From contig BSYQ01000001.1 of NCBI GenBank assembly GCA_030272585.1, positions 930,001 to 994,000 of the forward strand: 64,000 nucleotides of DNA, given 5' to 3'. The notes beneath the pieces are model-generated. The model worked only from the letters and a program-made list of their open reading frames with translations, had not been told where the DNA came from and did no database searches. Below are positions 11,136 through 22,595 of this stretch, piece after piece; the first letter of the stretch is position 1, and every line of letters starts with the position of its first letter. The stretch comes from Bryopsis sp. KO-2023 (taxonomy: Eukaryota > Chlorophyta > Ulvophyceae > Bryopsidales > Bryopsidaceae). Made by a program: the position numbers and the translations under genes.

Positions 11136-12988
11136 GCCGCATCTGGTCATGCTTGGCGCCGGTGGTTACTCACGGTCTGTTCGTACACGGATTCTGTTCC
11201 CATCAACACCTTATACTGCTCAGGTCACCTCGTGGCCACTCGCGACGTGGAAAATGGTTCGGCATGGAAAGGGAAAAGCGCGCGTTACTGCCCCAAAACA
11301 GCTGCACCGTATCTTCGGACCACAGAGGCGGAGTGGATCTGGAACCGGATCTGCGGAGGGTTTGGGAAGTCGTCCTGAGGGCAGTGTTCCATCCGTGGAG
11401 CAACAGGGCTCAGGGCGAACGTCCGACCCCGAAAACAGTGCGTTACTCCAATTTCTGAGCTGGTGTGTTGCTTTGTTTTCAACCTGGTCACTGGAGGTGA
11501 CTGCCTTGTGCAACTGACTCAGCTAGGGGGGTGGGTGAAGTGTTTGTGCTGCCCTGCAGTGATAGGATCTGGTACAATTGAGACACTGCTGATTGCAGAT
11601 GTGAATCCAGATGGTGGGAAGCAGGGTAATACCTGGGTTGATCCGATGTTTGTGACAAATGAAGCTGGAAAGCTGATGCTGTTCAAGGATCAACGTAACA
11701 AGACTGTTGTATCATGCAGAATCTGTGGTGCAACCTTGTATATATCAAGGGTGGCAGGATCCCACTTGTCAACCATGCAGCCAAACATGGTATCAGAAGC
11801 AGCACTGAACTGGACCTGGCTGTTAGTGTTGGATTCGATGTTTATCGAGCACAAGTTGTAGAGCATGAGGAAAGGAATCAGAAACGGAGCCGACAGGGGG
11901 AAAAGATCATATCGTTTGGGAAGCAAAAAACCCTGACATACGTCTCAAAATGGGGGGCCACTTCCCGGGAGTTCAAACAGTATCGGGACAAGGTGATGTG
12001 CTTTGTGGTCAGTACTGGGGCACCGTTCAGAATCGTGGAAGACGACCACTTTCGCAAACTCTGCAGCCAACTGAACGCATCTGCTCCGGCTCTGTCGGCC
12101 AAATCCATGTCCCATTGTGTTGGTCAGGCTGCCAAGGATCTGAGGAAGAAGTTGCAGGAACTGAATCTGACCAGATTTAGACCCTGTTTTGTTGCTGACG
12201 GGTGGTCCCAGCAACACAAGCACTGGCTTGCCATGGGCGCCGTGTATATCCACCGGGATCTGGAACGGGACATGTTCGAACTGAAGCGGATCAGCCTCGG
12301 CACCTGGGAGATGAACGGAACTGCAACTGCTAAGATGATCTGCCAAAAAATGAACGAAATCAGGAAGGAGTTCAATCTGGATCAGTATCGGGCCAGCATA
12401 GTCACAGATCATGAGGCCAGGATGGGTCTCGCTTGCGAGCAGGAGAATCTGTACGACTGGCACGGATGCGGAACCCATCGGATCAACCTCGGTGTCAAGA
12501 AAGCCTTCAAGCACGCCCCAACTGATCTGAGCAATTTAGTGACCAGGGTACACGACATCTGCAGGACCGTCATGGGTGCCTCCACTCATTGGGAAAAGCT
12601 GAAGGAGTTTCAGATCAATCGGGTGGGGAAAGAACGAGCTGAACAGGAAGCACAACGTGCCCAGGCTGCCCGCCAATTGGTGGCTGATCAGATCGCTTCA
12701 TCGACGGGTGCCTCAGGGGTAGGCATCAGCATGGTTGATCAGACCCTGCCTGTAGATTTAGAGGAGGAGGTTCAGATTGTGGATGCTCCAGAAGAGGAGG
12801 CTAATGAGAACGAAGACCTGAGTCAGGAGCAAGCTGACCAAATAGCACCTGACCGGATGTATTCAAGCGATGAAGAACCTTGTCCCGACGATCTGGATGA
12901 TGTGGAGGAACCTGCCGACTGCCCTGGACCTGTTCGGAGATCACAGAAAGTGCTGAGATTGACCTTGGAAGTGGAGACCCGCTGGAAT
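10797..12988 (+). mobile_element. 5' part of an autonomous-type hAT transposon, interrupted by an LTR element
   Basis: Begins with CATACTATGGATCCGATC, the same end as the complete 1,025-bp element at 34,386-35,410, whose 8-bp target duplication marks the family as hAT. About 270 bases of subterminal DNA packed with GATC follow (to about 11,065), nearly identical to 34,386-34,655, then further GATC-rich DNA to about 11,135. The transposase reading frame comes next and stops being hAT-like at 12,988, where a TG... LTR begins. The 3' half and right end of this copy are not seen in the window. The bases before the left end (GCCACCGC, 10789-10796) are the expected first copy of its target duplication. 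Confidence 0.8.
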
Positions 12989-12991
12989 TGA
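11560..12991 (+). pseudogene. hAT transposase, frameshifted and truncated
   Basis: The ORF 11714-12991 (425 codons) carries the hAT core: FVVSTGAPFRIVEDDHFRKL, ADGWSQQHKHWLAMGAVYI, VTDHEARMGL, WHGCGTHRINLGVKKAFKHA and, at its very end, LEVETRWN, equivalent to the TRWNS motif. An upstream piece in another frame (about 11,690-11,780, SCRICGATLYI...GSHLS) looks like a BED-type zinc finger, so a frameshift separates finger and core. After TRWN the frame runs into the LTR at 12,989, so the C-terminal dimerisation region is missing. An acidic linker (about 12,740-12,950) lies before TRWN. It cannot make an intact transposase. Confidence 0.85.
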
Positions 12992-13721
12992 TACGAACGT
13001 TTCGAATTGTAGTACAGTCGTGGTACGGGTATTCGGGTTCTAGGGTGATAAGTTCAGAGAGAACTTGTAAAAATTAATTATCTCTGAGTGTCGAGTTTCA
13101 CCCCTGTTCACTCGTTTCTCAAACTCAAGTGTGCACACAACCTCCCAGTGAAAGCCTAGCTAAACAGGGCCTAACAAACTGGTTTCGGAGCCGAAGCAAC
13201 CCCTACTGCAAGTCGAGTCTTCTTTTCGAAAAGATCGACAGGGAATTTAGCAGTCGAGTTGCAGAAGATCAGGTCAACTAGGTCGAAGAAGGTTTCCTCT
13301 CGTGTCTGGAACCTACTTCGTGTTGCTGCGCACCAACTTTACGCTGGACGACACAGAACGCACGTTGCTGCGCCTGATCATTCCCTCGAAGATCGCGCAG
13401 GATCTGTAGATCCTCGGACTCTACGACCACACAGCACGGCGTAGTAGACCTTCAGTTCGTCACAGAGTTGTCGACGCTAAACGTGGTTAAACGGAAAGGC
13501 AGACGAAGCGGAACCGCTAAGCGGACGTCTTTAGACGGAAACGGAGCTCCGCCAAAAGTTACGCTGCCAGAAATTGCGCGACAAAGAGTGACAAATTAGT
13601 CACGTGGATCACCGGCAAAGTGATTCACCGAACTGACACGTGATCAGCCCGCTGACAAGTCAAGACATCCACCATGGGGGACGACGAGCAGTTATTCCTG
13701 GAGTATGGAATCGAGGACGAC
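12989..13721 (+). mobile_element. 5' end of an LTR retrotransposon inserted in the hAT gene
   Basis: A 188-bp TG...CA stretch (12989-13176) starts inside the transposase codons and is followed after AAC by TGGTTTCGGAGC (13180-13191), the same primer-binding site seen in two other elements here. An untranslated leader runs to an ATG in good context at about 13,674 (CACCATGGGGGACG), which opens MGDDEQLFLEYGIEDD before a second LTR element breaks it at 13,722. No 3' LTR of this element is seen in the window. The LTR call rests on TG...CA ends plus the PBS. Confidence 0.65.
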
Positions 13722-14315
13722 TGTAACGGTTGGTTATCGCAGCACTCGAGCTGGAACTACAAGAGTAGTTGCCATGCTTCCTGCAGCTGAAAAAGGGAAG
13801 GTTGCAAGAGTGCAACGTGTAGGAGCAGCGTGCGAGAGTGCGGCGTGTAGGAGTGCAGCGTGCAGCGGTGCAGCGGTGCAGCGGTGCAGCGTGCAGCGGT
13901 GGATGCAGCGTGCAGCAGTGCAGCGGTGTAGAGGTGCAGAGGTGCAGAGGTGCAGTAGTGCGACACCCTTGGAGTCACGACTACAACCAAGCTCGATGGA
14001 GTTTGATGGATGATGATGTGGCAGCCATCAAAGTCGAGTTGTCAATTGGACGTGTGAGTTCTCGTGGAATAGGGGCACGTTCACAGTTGAGGTGGCAAGG
14101 AGATGTGTGAATTCCTAGTGAATAGTGACACGTCGACAGGAACAAGGGTTTGATGCGCTGTGGCGCTAGGGTATAAGAGTGTGGAAGGAAAAGGTCGTTG
14201 TATCTTCTTTATAACTTTATTCTTGTAAGGAAGTTCTATCTAACGAGACGCTTGAGGAAGGCACTCGTCCTCCTCTAGGAGGGCGAGGGGACCTTGAAAA
14301 AAGTAGCTCGTTTCA
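13722..14315 (+). repeat. 5' LTR of the non-coding element
   Basis: 594 bp with TG...CA ends. It contains a GCAGCGGTGCAGCGGTGCAG-type short-period stretch (13,855-13,960) that gives misleading ORFs on both strands. Confidence 0.82.
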
Positions 14316-14316
14316 T

Positions 14317-14328
14317 TGGTTTCGGAGC
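14317..14328 (+). promoter_or_regulatory. Primer-binding site TGGTTTCGGAGC
   Basis: One base after the LTR end. Identical 12-mers follow the LTRs at 13,180 and 22,431. It differs at two positions from the common initiator-Met PBS (TGGTATCAGAGC). Confidence 0.7.
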
Positions 14329-17300
14329 GAAGGCGCAATAAGTGTCACTTATTGTGCGACCCTGTTTGAGAAGTGGAGGTGTCGCTGAAGGCGCGACCAC
14401 AAGAGAAGAACGCGAGCACCTTTGGGAGGTATTCGAGTATGGACGACTAAGACGCTGAAGAACACGAGCGTCGCAAAGGAAAGAGGCCACCCACCACAAG
14501 TGACCCTTTGGACGGGATTGGGAAAGCGATCTACAGTGGTGATGGTGGTAGGAGCGAAAGCGTGCTTTGAAAAAGCCTTGAAAAGGTGATCGCCAGCGAG
14601 GTCGACAAGGAAGACGACCCGCGAAAGCATGCTTCGAAGAAGCCTTTAAAAGGTGATCGCCAGCGAGGACGACAAAGAAGACGGCCCAGGGCCAGAAGTG
14701 TCGTCGCCGAACCTGTCTCTGACTACTGGTGTTCGAGTTTCTTGAACAGAAGTGTCGAAGAGACTTGACCAAGCCTGCACTACGTGAAAGTGACGAATGA
14801 GCATGACAGCGCAAGTTCGTGGAAGCCCAACAGTGTGACCTTCCAAGAGAGTCGCAGGTCGTGAGGAACGACTGCGCAGTGTGACCCAGCAAGAGAGTTG
14901 CAGATCGTGAGGAACAACTGCGCAGTGTGAGCTAGCTTTCGTGTCGACTGGAGCAACTGGAGCATGCGAAGTTTTGGGGGCTGAGGTCGTACCATGACGA
15001 GTCGTCAGTGCCGACCCCCCCTTTCTGACAGCAAACGACTGCAAGTGACTGGCTCGCCCAAGTCGTGTGGGTCGCTAGAGAGCGCCCACTCAGTCGCTTG
15101 GATCAGCGCAAGGCTGACAAGCGAAAGATCTGCTAGGGTAACCTAAGATCTAAGGTTTTCCTCTTTGAGGATCCCGAAAAGGCAAAGCAGAAAAGCAGCT
15201 GTTCAGGCTTCGCTTAAGGTTCAAAGAGGTCGTTAGACCCTCTGGAAGCACCTATTGGCTGGTCGCTATCGAGCGCCAGGTCAATGAGGCTTTGCTTGAG
15301 ATCCAGAGAGGGAGTCGAACCCTCTTAAGCCACCTAACTGGCTCGTCGTTCTATTGTACAAGTCGAGGAGACTGTACACAACAGGGCAAACCTCCTTGTG
15401 AGGTGAGTTCAATATCGTTGGTGTTGAGAGTGCGGACGATTCTGCATGAACACAAAGCGATTGTGGAGACACAAACGGAATCCCAATGAAGGGGATGCAG
15501 CGAATGTTCCATGCAGCACATTGCAATTACATTGGAATTGCAGCAGATGCAGATGTTGTGATGAATGCACAACGACGCGAGAAAGTGGCAGGCGCAAGCC
15601 TCGCCTCGGACGCGAAAAGACTAAGTTACAGGAGGCGATTGGTCACTAACAAGAGTGCAACGCCCTGAGAACACAGGCGCAACATTATCACGAGTGATAA
15701 CAATTGCAGCGCATTGAAGCAGCATGTTGCAGTAACTGCGCAATATGCAGGACGAATCGACACAGAAAATTCGATCGAATGTTGATCGAACAGTTGCAGC
15801 GCGACGCCGCAGTTGCTACTGATAGCCTGACGGTTGATTGCATGGCGATGGAGCAAAAGGATTGTCGAAATAGTTCTTTGAGCTAGACAGCTACTCAGAG
15901 GCAGCGACAAGTCTTCTATTGTGCTATGTTTCGAATGAACTGAGCCACACCACTTGAAGGTGGAATGTGCAGTCGACTGTGTTGATGCTATGTGAGAGCT
16001 TTTGTAAAAACGTGAGCAGCTTGTGCGTGGAGAATTGAATCTCACGCGCACCAGTGATGGAGTCAAAGAAAGTGACCCAAGAGCAAAAGCGAACTGCACC
16101 AGACTGCGCCAGTTTGGAGTGACAAGTGCGAAGGTAAACTGCAGAAGACTACGCAAGTCTGGATTGTGACCTCTGAGGAGAGAAGTGTGACCAGGCGCCA
16201 AGCAAAACACGCCGCATCACCTGCAAGTGATGCCGGGCTGATAAGCCAAGCAACAGCAGCGTGAGAGTTTTGATGAGACGATTCTCAGAGAGGGTGAAGC
16301 GTGACTTCAAGGAATGCAGTCGTCAAGGTGTTACAGTTGGAGGCATTGCCGCAACTGGCACAAATGAGGGCAGCAAAGACAAGAGAGCCCCAACGAATGT
16401 TGCAATCAATTCGATTGTTAATGTTGCAGACATACATCGAAGTTGGCATCGACGACAACACAGTGAACGGAACAAGTGCGAATGATAATGAAGTCAATGA
16501 TGAGACTGTGGTTGAGGTAGCTCACCGACACACACGAGAGAACCTCTTGAACGAGGATGCTGTTGAAGCACTATATGTGATACCCACTAGGATCAAGCGT
16601 GCGATCAAGAATGGATGTTACCTCGGGTGCATCTGGGGATACCACAACGAATTCATATTGACTACAGCATCTACTGCCAGCAGATTTCGCAGTTCGAACT
16701 GAGTTGAACATGCCGCAGCCATGACGTGTTGTTTGCATGGACACATGAAACAATACACCAATGTGTATCACATTGATTGCAACATACATTGGAGTGTATG
16801 ATATGGCAAATATTGCAACGAATGCCAAGGCAAATATTACAGTTACTGATGTGGAGAAGATCACATCGAAATGCTGAGTCAATACCATCTACACTTGCAC
16901 AAGAGGATGCACATCAAGTGGAAGAGGGGATGGGTTCCCTCCCGATTCTGAACCAATTGCGAAGCTTAGGAAGAGCCATATGGGCCACCTAAGGTCAGTG
17001 CACGACTAGAACCTTGAGCCACCTGTAGAAGGTTTGAGGAGAGCCGACTCGACGGAGGGCCCCTCCAGATTTCAAGAATTTTAGGATACCTCCAAAAAGC
17101 GGTCGAGCGTTTGCCGCCGCCTTTCGGAGAAACACCCATCAGACGTCAATGGCGCTTGGATAATATCCACAAACACTTTAGCGTCAAACGGGTAGCTCCC
17201 GTAGGGGTTGAGAAAACTTCCCCCATGACTTAAGTGTAGGAAGATTGCAAAGGGAGTAGAGCTAACTGGAGCTTCTTCTGTAGGCAATATGGTGGTGTGA

Positions 17301-18579
17301 ACTATATTGATAAAATATATGGGATTTATCTTACATCCCGTGAGCTCTCAAGCCTGAACGAGCACACGTACGCCTTATTTATCGCTTTGACTGGCTGCAG
17401 CCTGCAGGCCATTAGCAGCAAAGTGAATGGTGGATCACCATTGGTGATGTCAGATTTTCCCAAGCTCAGTGAAGATGTTCAAGAATACAACACTGTGAAT
17501 GCAACGATTGTGCTACAATCGATACGGAGAACGGAATTGGATTACCTTGGAAGACGAACATGCAAGGCTTGCATGTGCCTGGAGGTTCAGAGGAATGGCG
17601 AGATCCACTGCCACTGAAGTGAAGCTTCCTGACTGAAGAATCACAAACAGCTTCTACTCAATCTCCCTGAGTATATTGCTTCCTTATCTCCGTTGCACAA
17701 GACGGCGGTGCAATGCCGTGAGTGTGGTTTGTTTCTGAACATTCCCTTCGATATTGATGATTGTTTATATCGTTGTGATCACTCGTGGCAACATTGATTG
17801 CCCCTCACTCAGTTTTGAATCCTATTGTTAGGCAAGGGACTGCCTAAAGCTGGTGGGGAGGGGGCTTTCAGCGGGTTTTTCACCACGAGTTTAGTGCAGC
17901 AAGTGTATGGTTTATTTTTGGGACATCAGTCTCGGGGCTGATGTTGTTTTGAGCATCTGATGTTGAGTCTCACTTGGGACAGTGAGGCTTGATGACTGGA
18001 AAAAAGAACATATGATTTTGAGTTCCACTTGGAACAGTGGGGCTTGATGAATGGGGAACGAGAGAGTATGGAATGAAAGAAAAGGGAAGGAACAAAGTGA
18101 GAGTGAATATTTTGTGGATACCCACAGAAGGCAGCAAAATTTCTGAAGGGAAAAAATGCTATGGAAATTTTCAGGCATTCATTTGGTGCCCCAATGAAGG
18201 GAGCACAAGTAAAAAAAGAAAAAAAAAGAAAACATGAGAGCAACCCTCTGGATATTTTATTTTATTTTCAGGTGCCTCGTTGGTGGGAGCACATAATTCC
18301 AGAGAGGGAAGAATAGTGGACAGAGTTGGTAAATTTTCTGGTAGCCCTTGAGGGCAATGGAACCAACTGGATGTTTCTATTGAAGTGCTGAGAATCGAAT
18401 CAGTTCGTTGACATGAAACTGATTCAAATGAATGTTTCGGATATCTCGAACTTTGTTGGAGGTTAGAACATATTGTGGAGAACAATATGGTTCTCTGAAC
18501 ATTGCTTCTGATGTTCTTGAAGTATCAAGAGGTTGTCAAAATTCGACAGCAGTGGAACATGTTGTAATAAGCGTGGATT

Positions 18580-18795
18580 AAGGAGAGTACATCGCAGAAA
18601 TTCTGGAGTGCGATGGAAGTGCAGAAATTCTGGAGTATTGAAGTGCAAGAATTCTGGATTCTGGAAATGCAAAAATTCTGGAGAAGGGAAGTGCAGAAAT
18701 TCTGGAGAAAGCTTGATGATGGAGACTGCATTGCAGAAATTCTGGAGAAAGCTTGATGATGAAGACTGCATTGCAGAAATTCTGGAGTGCAATCG
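18580..18795 (+). repeat. Degenerate tandem repeat GCAGAAATTCTGGAG
   Basis: The 15-base motif recurs about nine times with spacers of 5-35 bases. Its core AGAAATTCT is a near palindrome, so it can also form small hairpins. Lies in the non-coding LTR element interior. Confidence 0.7.
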
Positions 18796-19007
18796 AGGTG
18801 AAGAAACTTGCAGTTCGGGAAAGCAAACAGCGGGACTCCATAAAAGCTTATGCGCTGTCGAATCAAGAGATCAGAAGCCAAGGAATTAAGTGAAGCTGGA
18901 ATGTGACAAACTGGAGAGTCTCTAGTGGAGACAAATCAGGCTGCAGCATAGTGCAGCAGCAGCAATCCATGGGAGTCTCAAGTGATGATAAACGAGGTTG
19001 CGTTAGA

Positions 19008-19058
19008 TGCAGCAACAGCAGCAGCAGCAGCGGCAGCAGCAGCAGCAGCAGCAGCAAT
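19008..19058 (+). repeat. (CAG)n microsatellite
   Basis: About 16 CAG/CGG triplets in a row inside the LTR element, reading as poly-Ala, poly-Ser or poly-Gln by frame. Confidence 0.9.
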
Positions 19059-19600
19059 CCAAATATTGCAAGAAGAGGAGCTCTGGAAACTCAAGAGCAG
19101 AGAAAGGATATTTCAGTGTGCGGAAGAGAGATTTGAAAGAAATAAAATAAAAAAAGAATGCTGATTTTTCAAGATTATTCAGTGACTTGGAGGTGAATGA
19201 ATGGTTCAAAGAAAGAGCATGATTAGTTGTCCTTTCACCTGGTTTGAGAAAAGATATATATGAGCAAAGGAAAACATTGGTGGAATACTTGATGGACAGA
19301 AGTATATTTTTGGAGTGATACAAGATGATTTTCTGAATGTTAAAGGATTTTCTTTTCAGCCAGATGTTTTTCATTTTCATTTTCAGTTTGAAGTAAAGAG
19401 ATGATTTTCTCGATTTTATGGACAAAGCGAAAGAAAATATTATGCCAGTCTCGTACTCTTTTCGTGTTTGGACACTGAAAGATATTCTGATTTGGATTGT
19501 GAGATGCCTTATGGATTGTGATACTTTATGCAACGGGTTTTATTTGAGACATGCTCTCCACGGCAGTGTTGGAACTTACTGCCAACCTGGTGGGGAGGAA

Positions 19601-20368
19601 TGTAACGGTTGGTTATCGCAGCACTCGAGCTGGAACTACAAGAGTAGTTGCCATGCTTCCTGCAGCTGAAAAAGGGAAGGTTGCAAGAGTGCAACGTGTA
19701 GGAGCAGCGTGCGAGAGTGCGGCGTGTAGGAGTGCAGCGTGCAGCGGTGCAGCGGTGCAGCGGTGCAGCGTGCAGCGGTGGATGCAGCGTGCAGCAGTGC
19801 AGCGGTGTAGAGGTGCAGAGGTGCAGAGGTGCAGTAGTGCGACACCCTTGGAGTCACGACTACAACCAAGCTCGATGGAGTTTGATGGATGATGATGTGG
19901 CAGCCATCAAAGTCGAGTTGTCAATTGGACGTGTGAGTTCTCGTGGAATAGGGGCACGTTCACAGTTGAGGTGGCAAGGAGATGTGTGAATTCCTAGTGA
20001 ATAGTGACACGTCGACAGGAACAAGGGTTTGATGCGCTGTGGCGCTAGGGTATAAGAGTGTGGAAGGAAAAGGTCGTTGTATCTTCTTTATAACTTTATT
20101 CTTGTAAGGAAGTTCTATCTAACGAGACGCTTGAGGAAGGCACTCGTCCTCCTCTAGGAGGGCGAGGGGACCTTGAAAAAAGTAGCTCGTTTCATTGGTT
20201 TCGGAGCGAAGGCGCAATAAGTGTCACTTATTGTGCGACCCTGTTTGAGAAGTGGAGGTGTCGCTGAAGGCGCGACCACAAGAGAAGAACGCGAGCACCT
20301 TTGGGAGGTATTCGAGTATGGACGACTAAGACGCTGAAGAACACGAGCGTCGCAAAGGAAAGAGGCCA
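19601..20368 (+). repeat. Second LTR plus a repeat of the PBS and leader
   Basis: The identity with 13722-14489 does not stop at the LTR end (20194) but runs 174 bases on through the PBS (20196-20207) and leader to 20368, where the 129-bp satellite begins. The right LTR therefore looks like the 5' LTR of a second, truncated copy, as produced by recombination between tandem elements. Confidence 0.75.
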
Positions 20369-22109
20369 CCACCCGGCTGTCTGCCGCCACCCTGAGCCCC
20401 TCTGACCCAGGGCCCTGTTTGTCTCGTTGCATGCTGAGCTAGGATCTTTGCCTCCTTGGGACCGCGTTGAGCTCTGATGGCATTTTGATCGCCACCACCA
20501 CCCGGCTGTCTGCCGCCACCCTGAGCCCCTCTGACCCAGGGCCCTGTTTGTCTCGCTGCATGCTGAGCTCAGATCTTTGTCTCCTTGGGACCGCGTTGAG
20601 CTCTGATGGCATTTTGATCGCCACCACCACCCGGCTGTTTGCCGCCACCCTGAGCCCCTCTGACCCAGGGCCCTGTTTGTCTCGCTGCATGCTGAGCTCA
20701 GATCTTTGCCTCCTTGGCACCGCGTTGAGCTCTGATGGCATTTTGATCGCCACCACCACCTGGCTGTCTGCCACCACCCTGAGACCCTCTGTCCCAAGGT
20801 TTTGTTTTTCCCGCTGCATGCTGAGCTCGGATCTTTACCTCCTTGGCACCGAGTTGAGCTCTGATGGCATTATGATCGCCACCACCACCTGGCTGTCTGC
20901 CACCACCTTGAGACCCTCTGTCCCAGGGCCTTGTTTGTCCCGCTGCATGCTGAGCTCGGATCTTTGCCTCCTTGGCACTGGGTTGAGCTCTGATGGCATT
21001 TTGATCGCCACCACCACCTGGCTGTCTGCCACCACCCTGAGACCCTCTGTCCCAAGGTTTTGTTTTTCCCGCTGCATGCTGAGCTCGGATCTTTGCCTCC
21101 TTGGCACCGGGTTGAGCTCTGATGGCATTTTGATCGCCACCACCACCTGGCTATCTGCCACCACCCTGAGACCCTCTGTCCCAGGGCCTTGTTTGTCCCG
21201 CTGCATGCTGAGCTCGGATCTTTGCCTCCTTGGCACCGGGTTGAGCTCTGATGGCATTTTCAGCGCCACCACCACCTGGCTATCTGCCGCCACCCTGAGA
21301 CCCTCTGTCCCAAGGACTTGTTTCTCCCGCTGCATGCTGAGCTCGGATCTTTGCCTCCTTGGCACTGGGTTGAGCTCTGATGGCATTTTGATCGCCACCA
21401 CCACCCGGCTGTCTGCCGCCACCCTGAGACCCTCTGACCCAGGGCCCTGTTTGTCTCGCTGCATGCTGAGCTCAGATCTTTGCCTCCTTGGCACCGCGTT
21501 GAGCTCTGATGGCATTTTGATCGCCACCACCACCTGGCTGTCTGCCACCACCCTGAGACCCTCTGTCCCAAGGTTTTGTTTTTCCCGCTGCATGCTGAGC
21601 TCGGATCTTTACCTCCTTGGCACCGAGTTGAGCTCTGATGGCATTATGATCGCCACCACCACCTGGCTGTCTGCCACCACCTTGAGACCCTCTGTCCCAG
21701 GGCCTTGTTTGTCCCGCTGCATGCTGAGCTCGGATCTTTGCCTCCTTGGCACTGGGTTGAGCTCTGATGGCATTTTGATCGCCACCACCACCTGGCTGTC
21801 TGCCACCACCCTGAGACCCTCTGTCCCAAGGTTTTGTTTTTCCCGCTGCATGCTGAGCTCGGATCTTTGCCTCCTTGGCACCGGGTTGAGCTCTGATGGC
21901 ATTTTGATCGCCACCACCACCTGGCTGTCTGCCACCACCCTGAGACCCTCTGTCCCAAGGTTTTGTTTTTCCCGCTGCATGCTGAGCTCGGATCTTTGCC
22001 TCCTTGGCACCGGGTTGAGCTCTGATGGCATTTTCAGCGCCACCACCACCTGGCTATCTGCCGCCACCCTGAGACCCTCTGTCCCAAGGTTTTGTTTTTC
22101 CCGCTGCAT
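20369..22109. repeat. 129-bp minisatellite array, left part
   Basis: About 13.5 head-to-tail units of 129 bases (TGAGCTCGGATCTTTGCCTC to the next copy, e.g. 20822 and 20951), several per cent diverged. As 129 is 43 codons, frames stay open on both strands: plus 20467-22302 and long minus ORFs. The unit resembles 51,056-51,250, of which it seems an expanded copy. The array is cut at 22,109 by the chromovirus and resumes at 32,826. Confidence 0.92.
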
Positions 22110-22428
22110 TGATACCGGAATCAACGGTTATGGTAGTCCCAGCAGCGGAATAGACATGGACTATTCCCTGCAGCAGAATCAATCTGACTGGACCACGGTC
22201 TACCAGCCTGGAATGGTGCCAGCTGTGGACCGCGTCCAGTCAGGACCTCATTCTGATCCCCATCATACATGTGTGGTCATGCACGGACCCAAGTCCGGAT
22301 GACCTGGAATACGGTTAACCACGATTCTGCCCGCGGGACTAGCCCAGCAGACTATAAGAACCCGAGTCCACAGTTGTGGACTACCCCAGTTATTTTGACG
22401 GAATAGTCTACTCAGAATCACCATATCA
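22110..22428 (+). repeat. 5' LTR of the chromovirus
   Basis: 319 bp, TG...CA, with TATAAGAACCC near 22,355 as a likely promoter TATA box. Confidence 0.93.
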
Positions 22429-22430
22429 AC

Positions 22431-22442
22431 TGGTTTCGGAGC
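22431..22442 (+). promoter_or_regulatory. Primer-binding site TGGTTTCGGAGC
   Basis: Two bases after the 5' LTR; identical to the PBS of the two LTR elements upstream. Confidence 0.75.
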
Positions 22443-22595
22443 ACAACCTCTTTCCTCTGTTCGACTACGCACCGTGCATGGACCACGCACAAACTACCGA
22501 CCAGCCTACCGCGGAGTTTTGGGCATACTACTACCAAAAAGTCTGTGCCTCATACGGGACTAGCGGAGACTACGCAGAAAGCGTCGGGTCTACAG

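Larger units (their letters stand above)
14329..19588 (+). other. Interior of the non-coding LTR element
   Basis: About 5.3 kb without recognisable protein-coding content on either strand. Visible structure is limited to short repeats (18,580-18,790 and 19,008-19,058) listed separately. Such large non-coding interiors are typical of LARD elements mobilised by an autonomous relative. Confidence 0.7.
13722..20194 (+). mobile_element. Non-coding (LARD-type) LTR retrotransposon, 6.5 kb
   Basis: Two direct repeats of 594 bp, TGTAACGG...GTTTCA (13722-14315 and 19601-20194), appear identical by eye. The left copy is followed by the primer-binding site TGGTTTCGGAGC (14317-14328); the right copy is preceded by a purine-rich tract (19589-19600). 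A TATA-like GGGTATAAGAG lies in each LTR near 14,170 and 20,050. The 5.3-kb interior has no gag, protease, RT, RNase H or integrase frame, only short ORFs, so it depends on proteins in trans. No target duplication is visible: the left flank is the gag start of another element and the right side continues into PBS and leader again. Confidence 0.82.

Noticed and set aside
13705..14110. Ala/Cys-rich ORFs in the LTR
   Set aside because: Caused by short-period GCAGCGGTGCAG repeats, identical in both LTRs; no protein family.
20467..22302. 611-codon plus-strand ORF (and long minus ORFs) in the satellite
   Set aside because: Openness follows from a repeat unit divisible by three with few stops; it is explained by the array and has no start context or family match.
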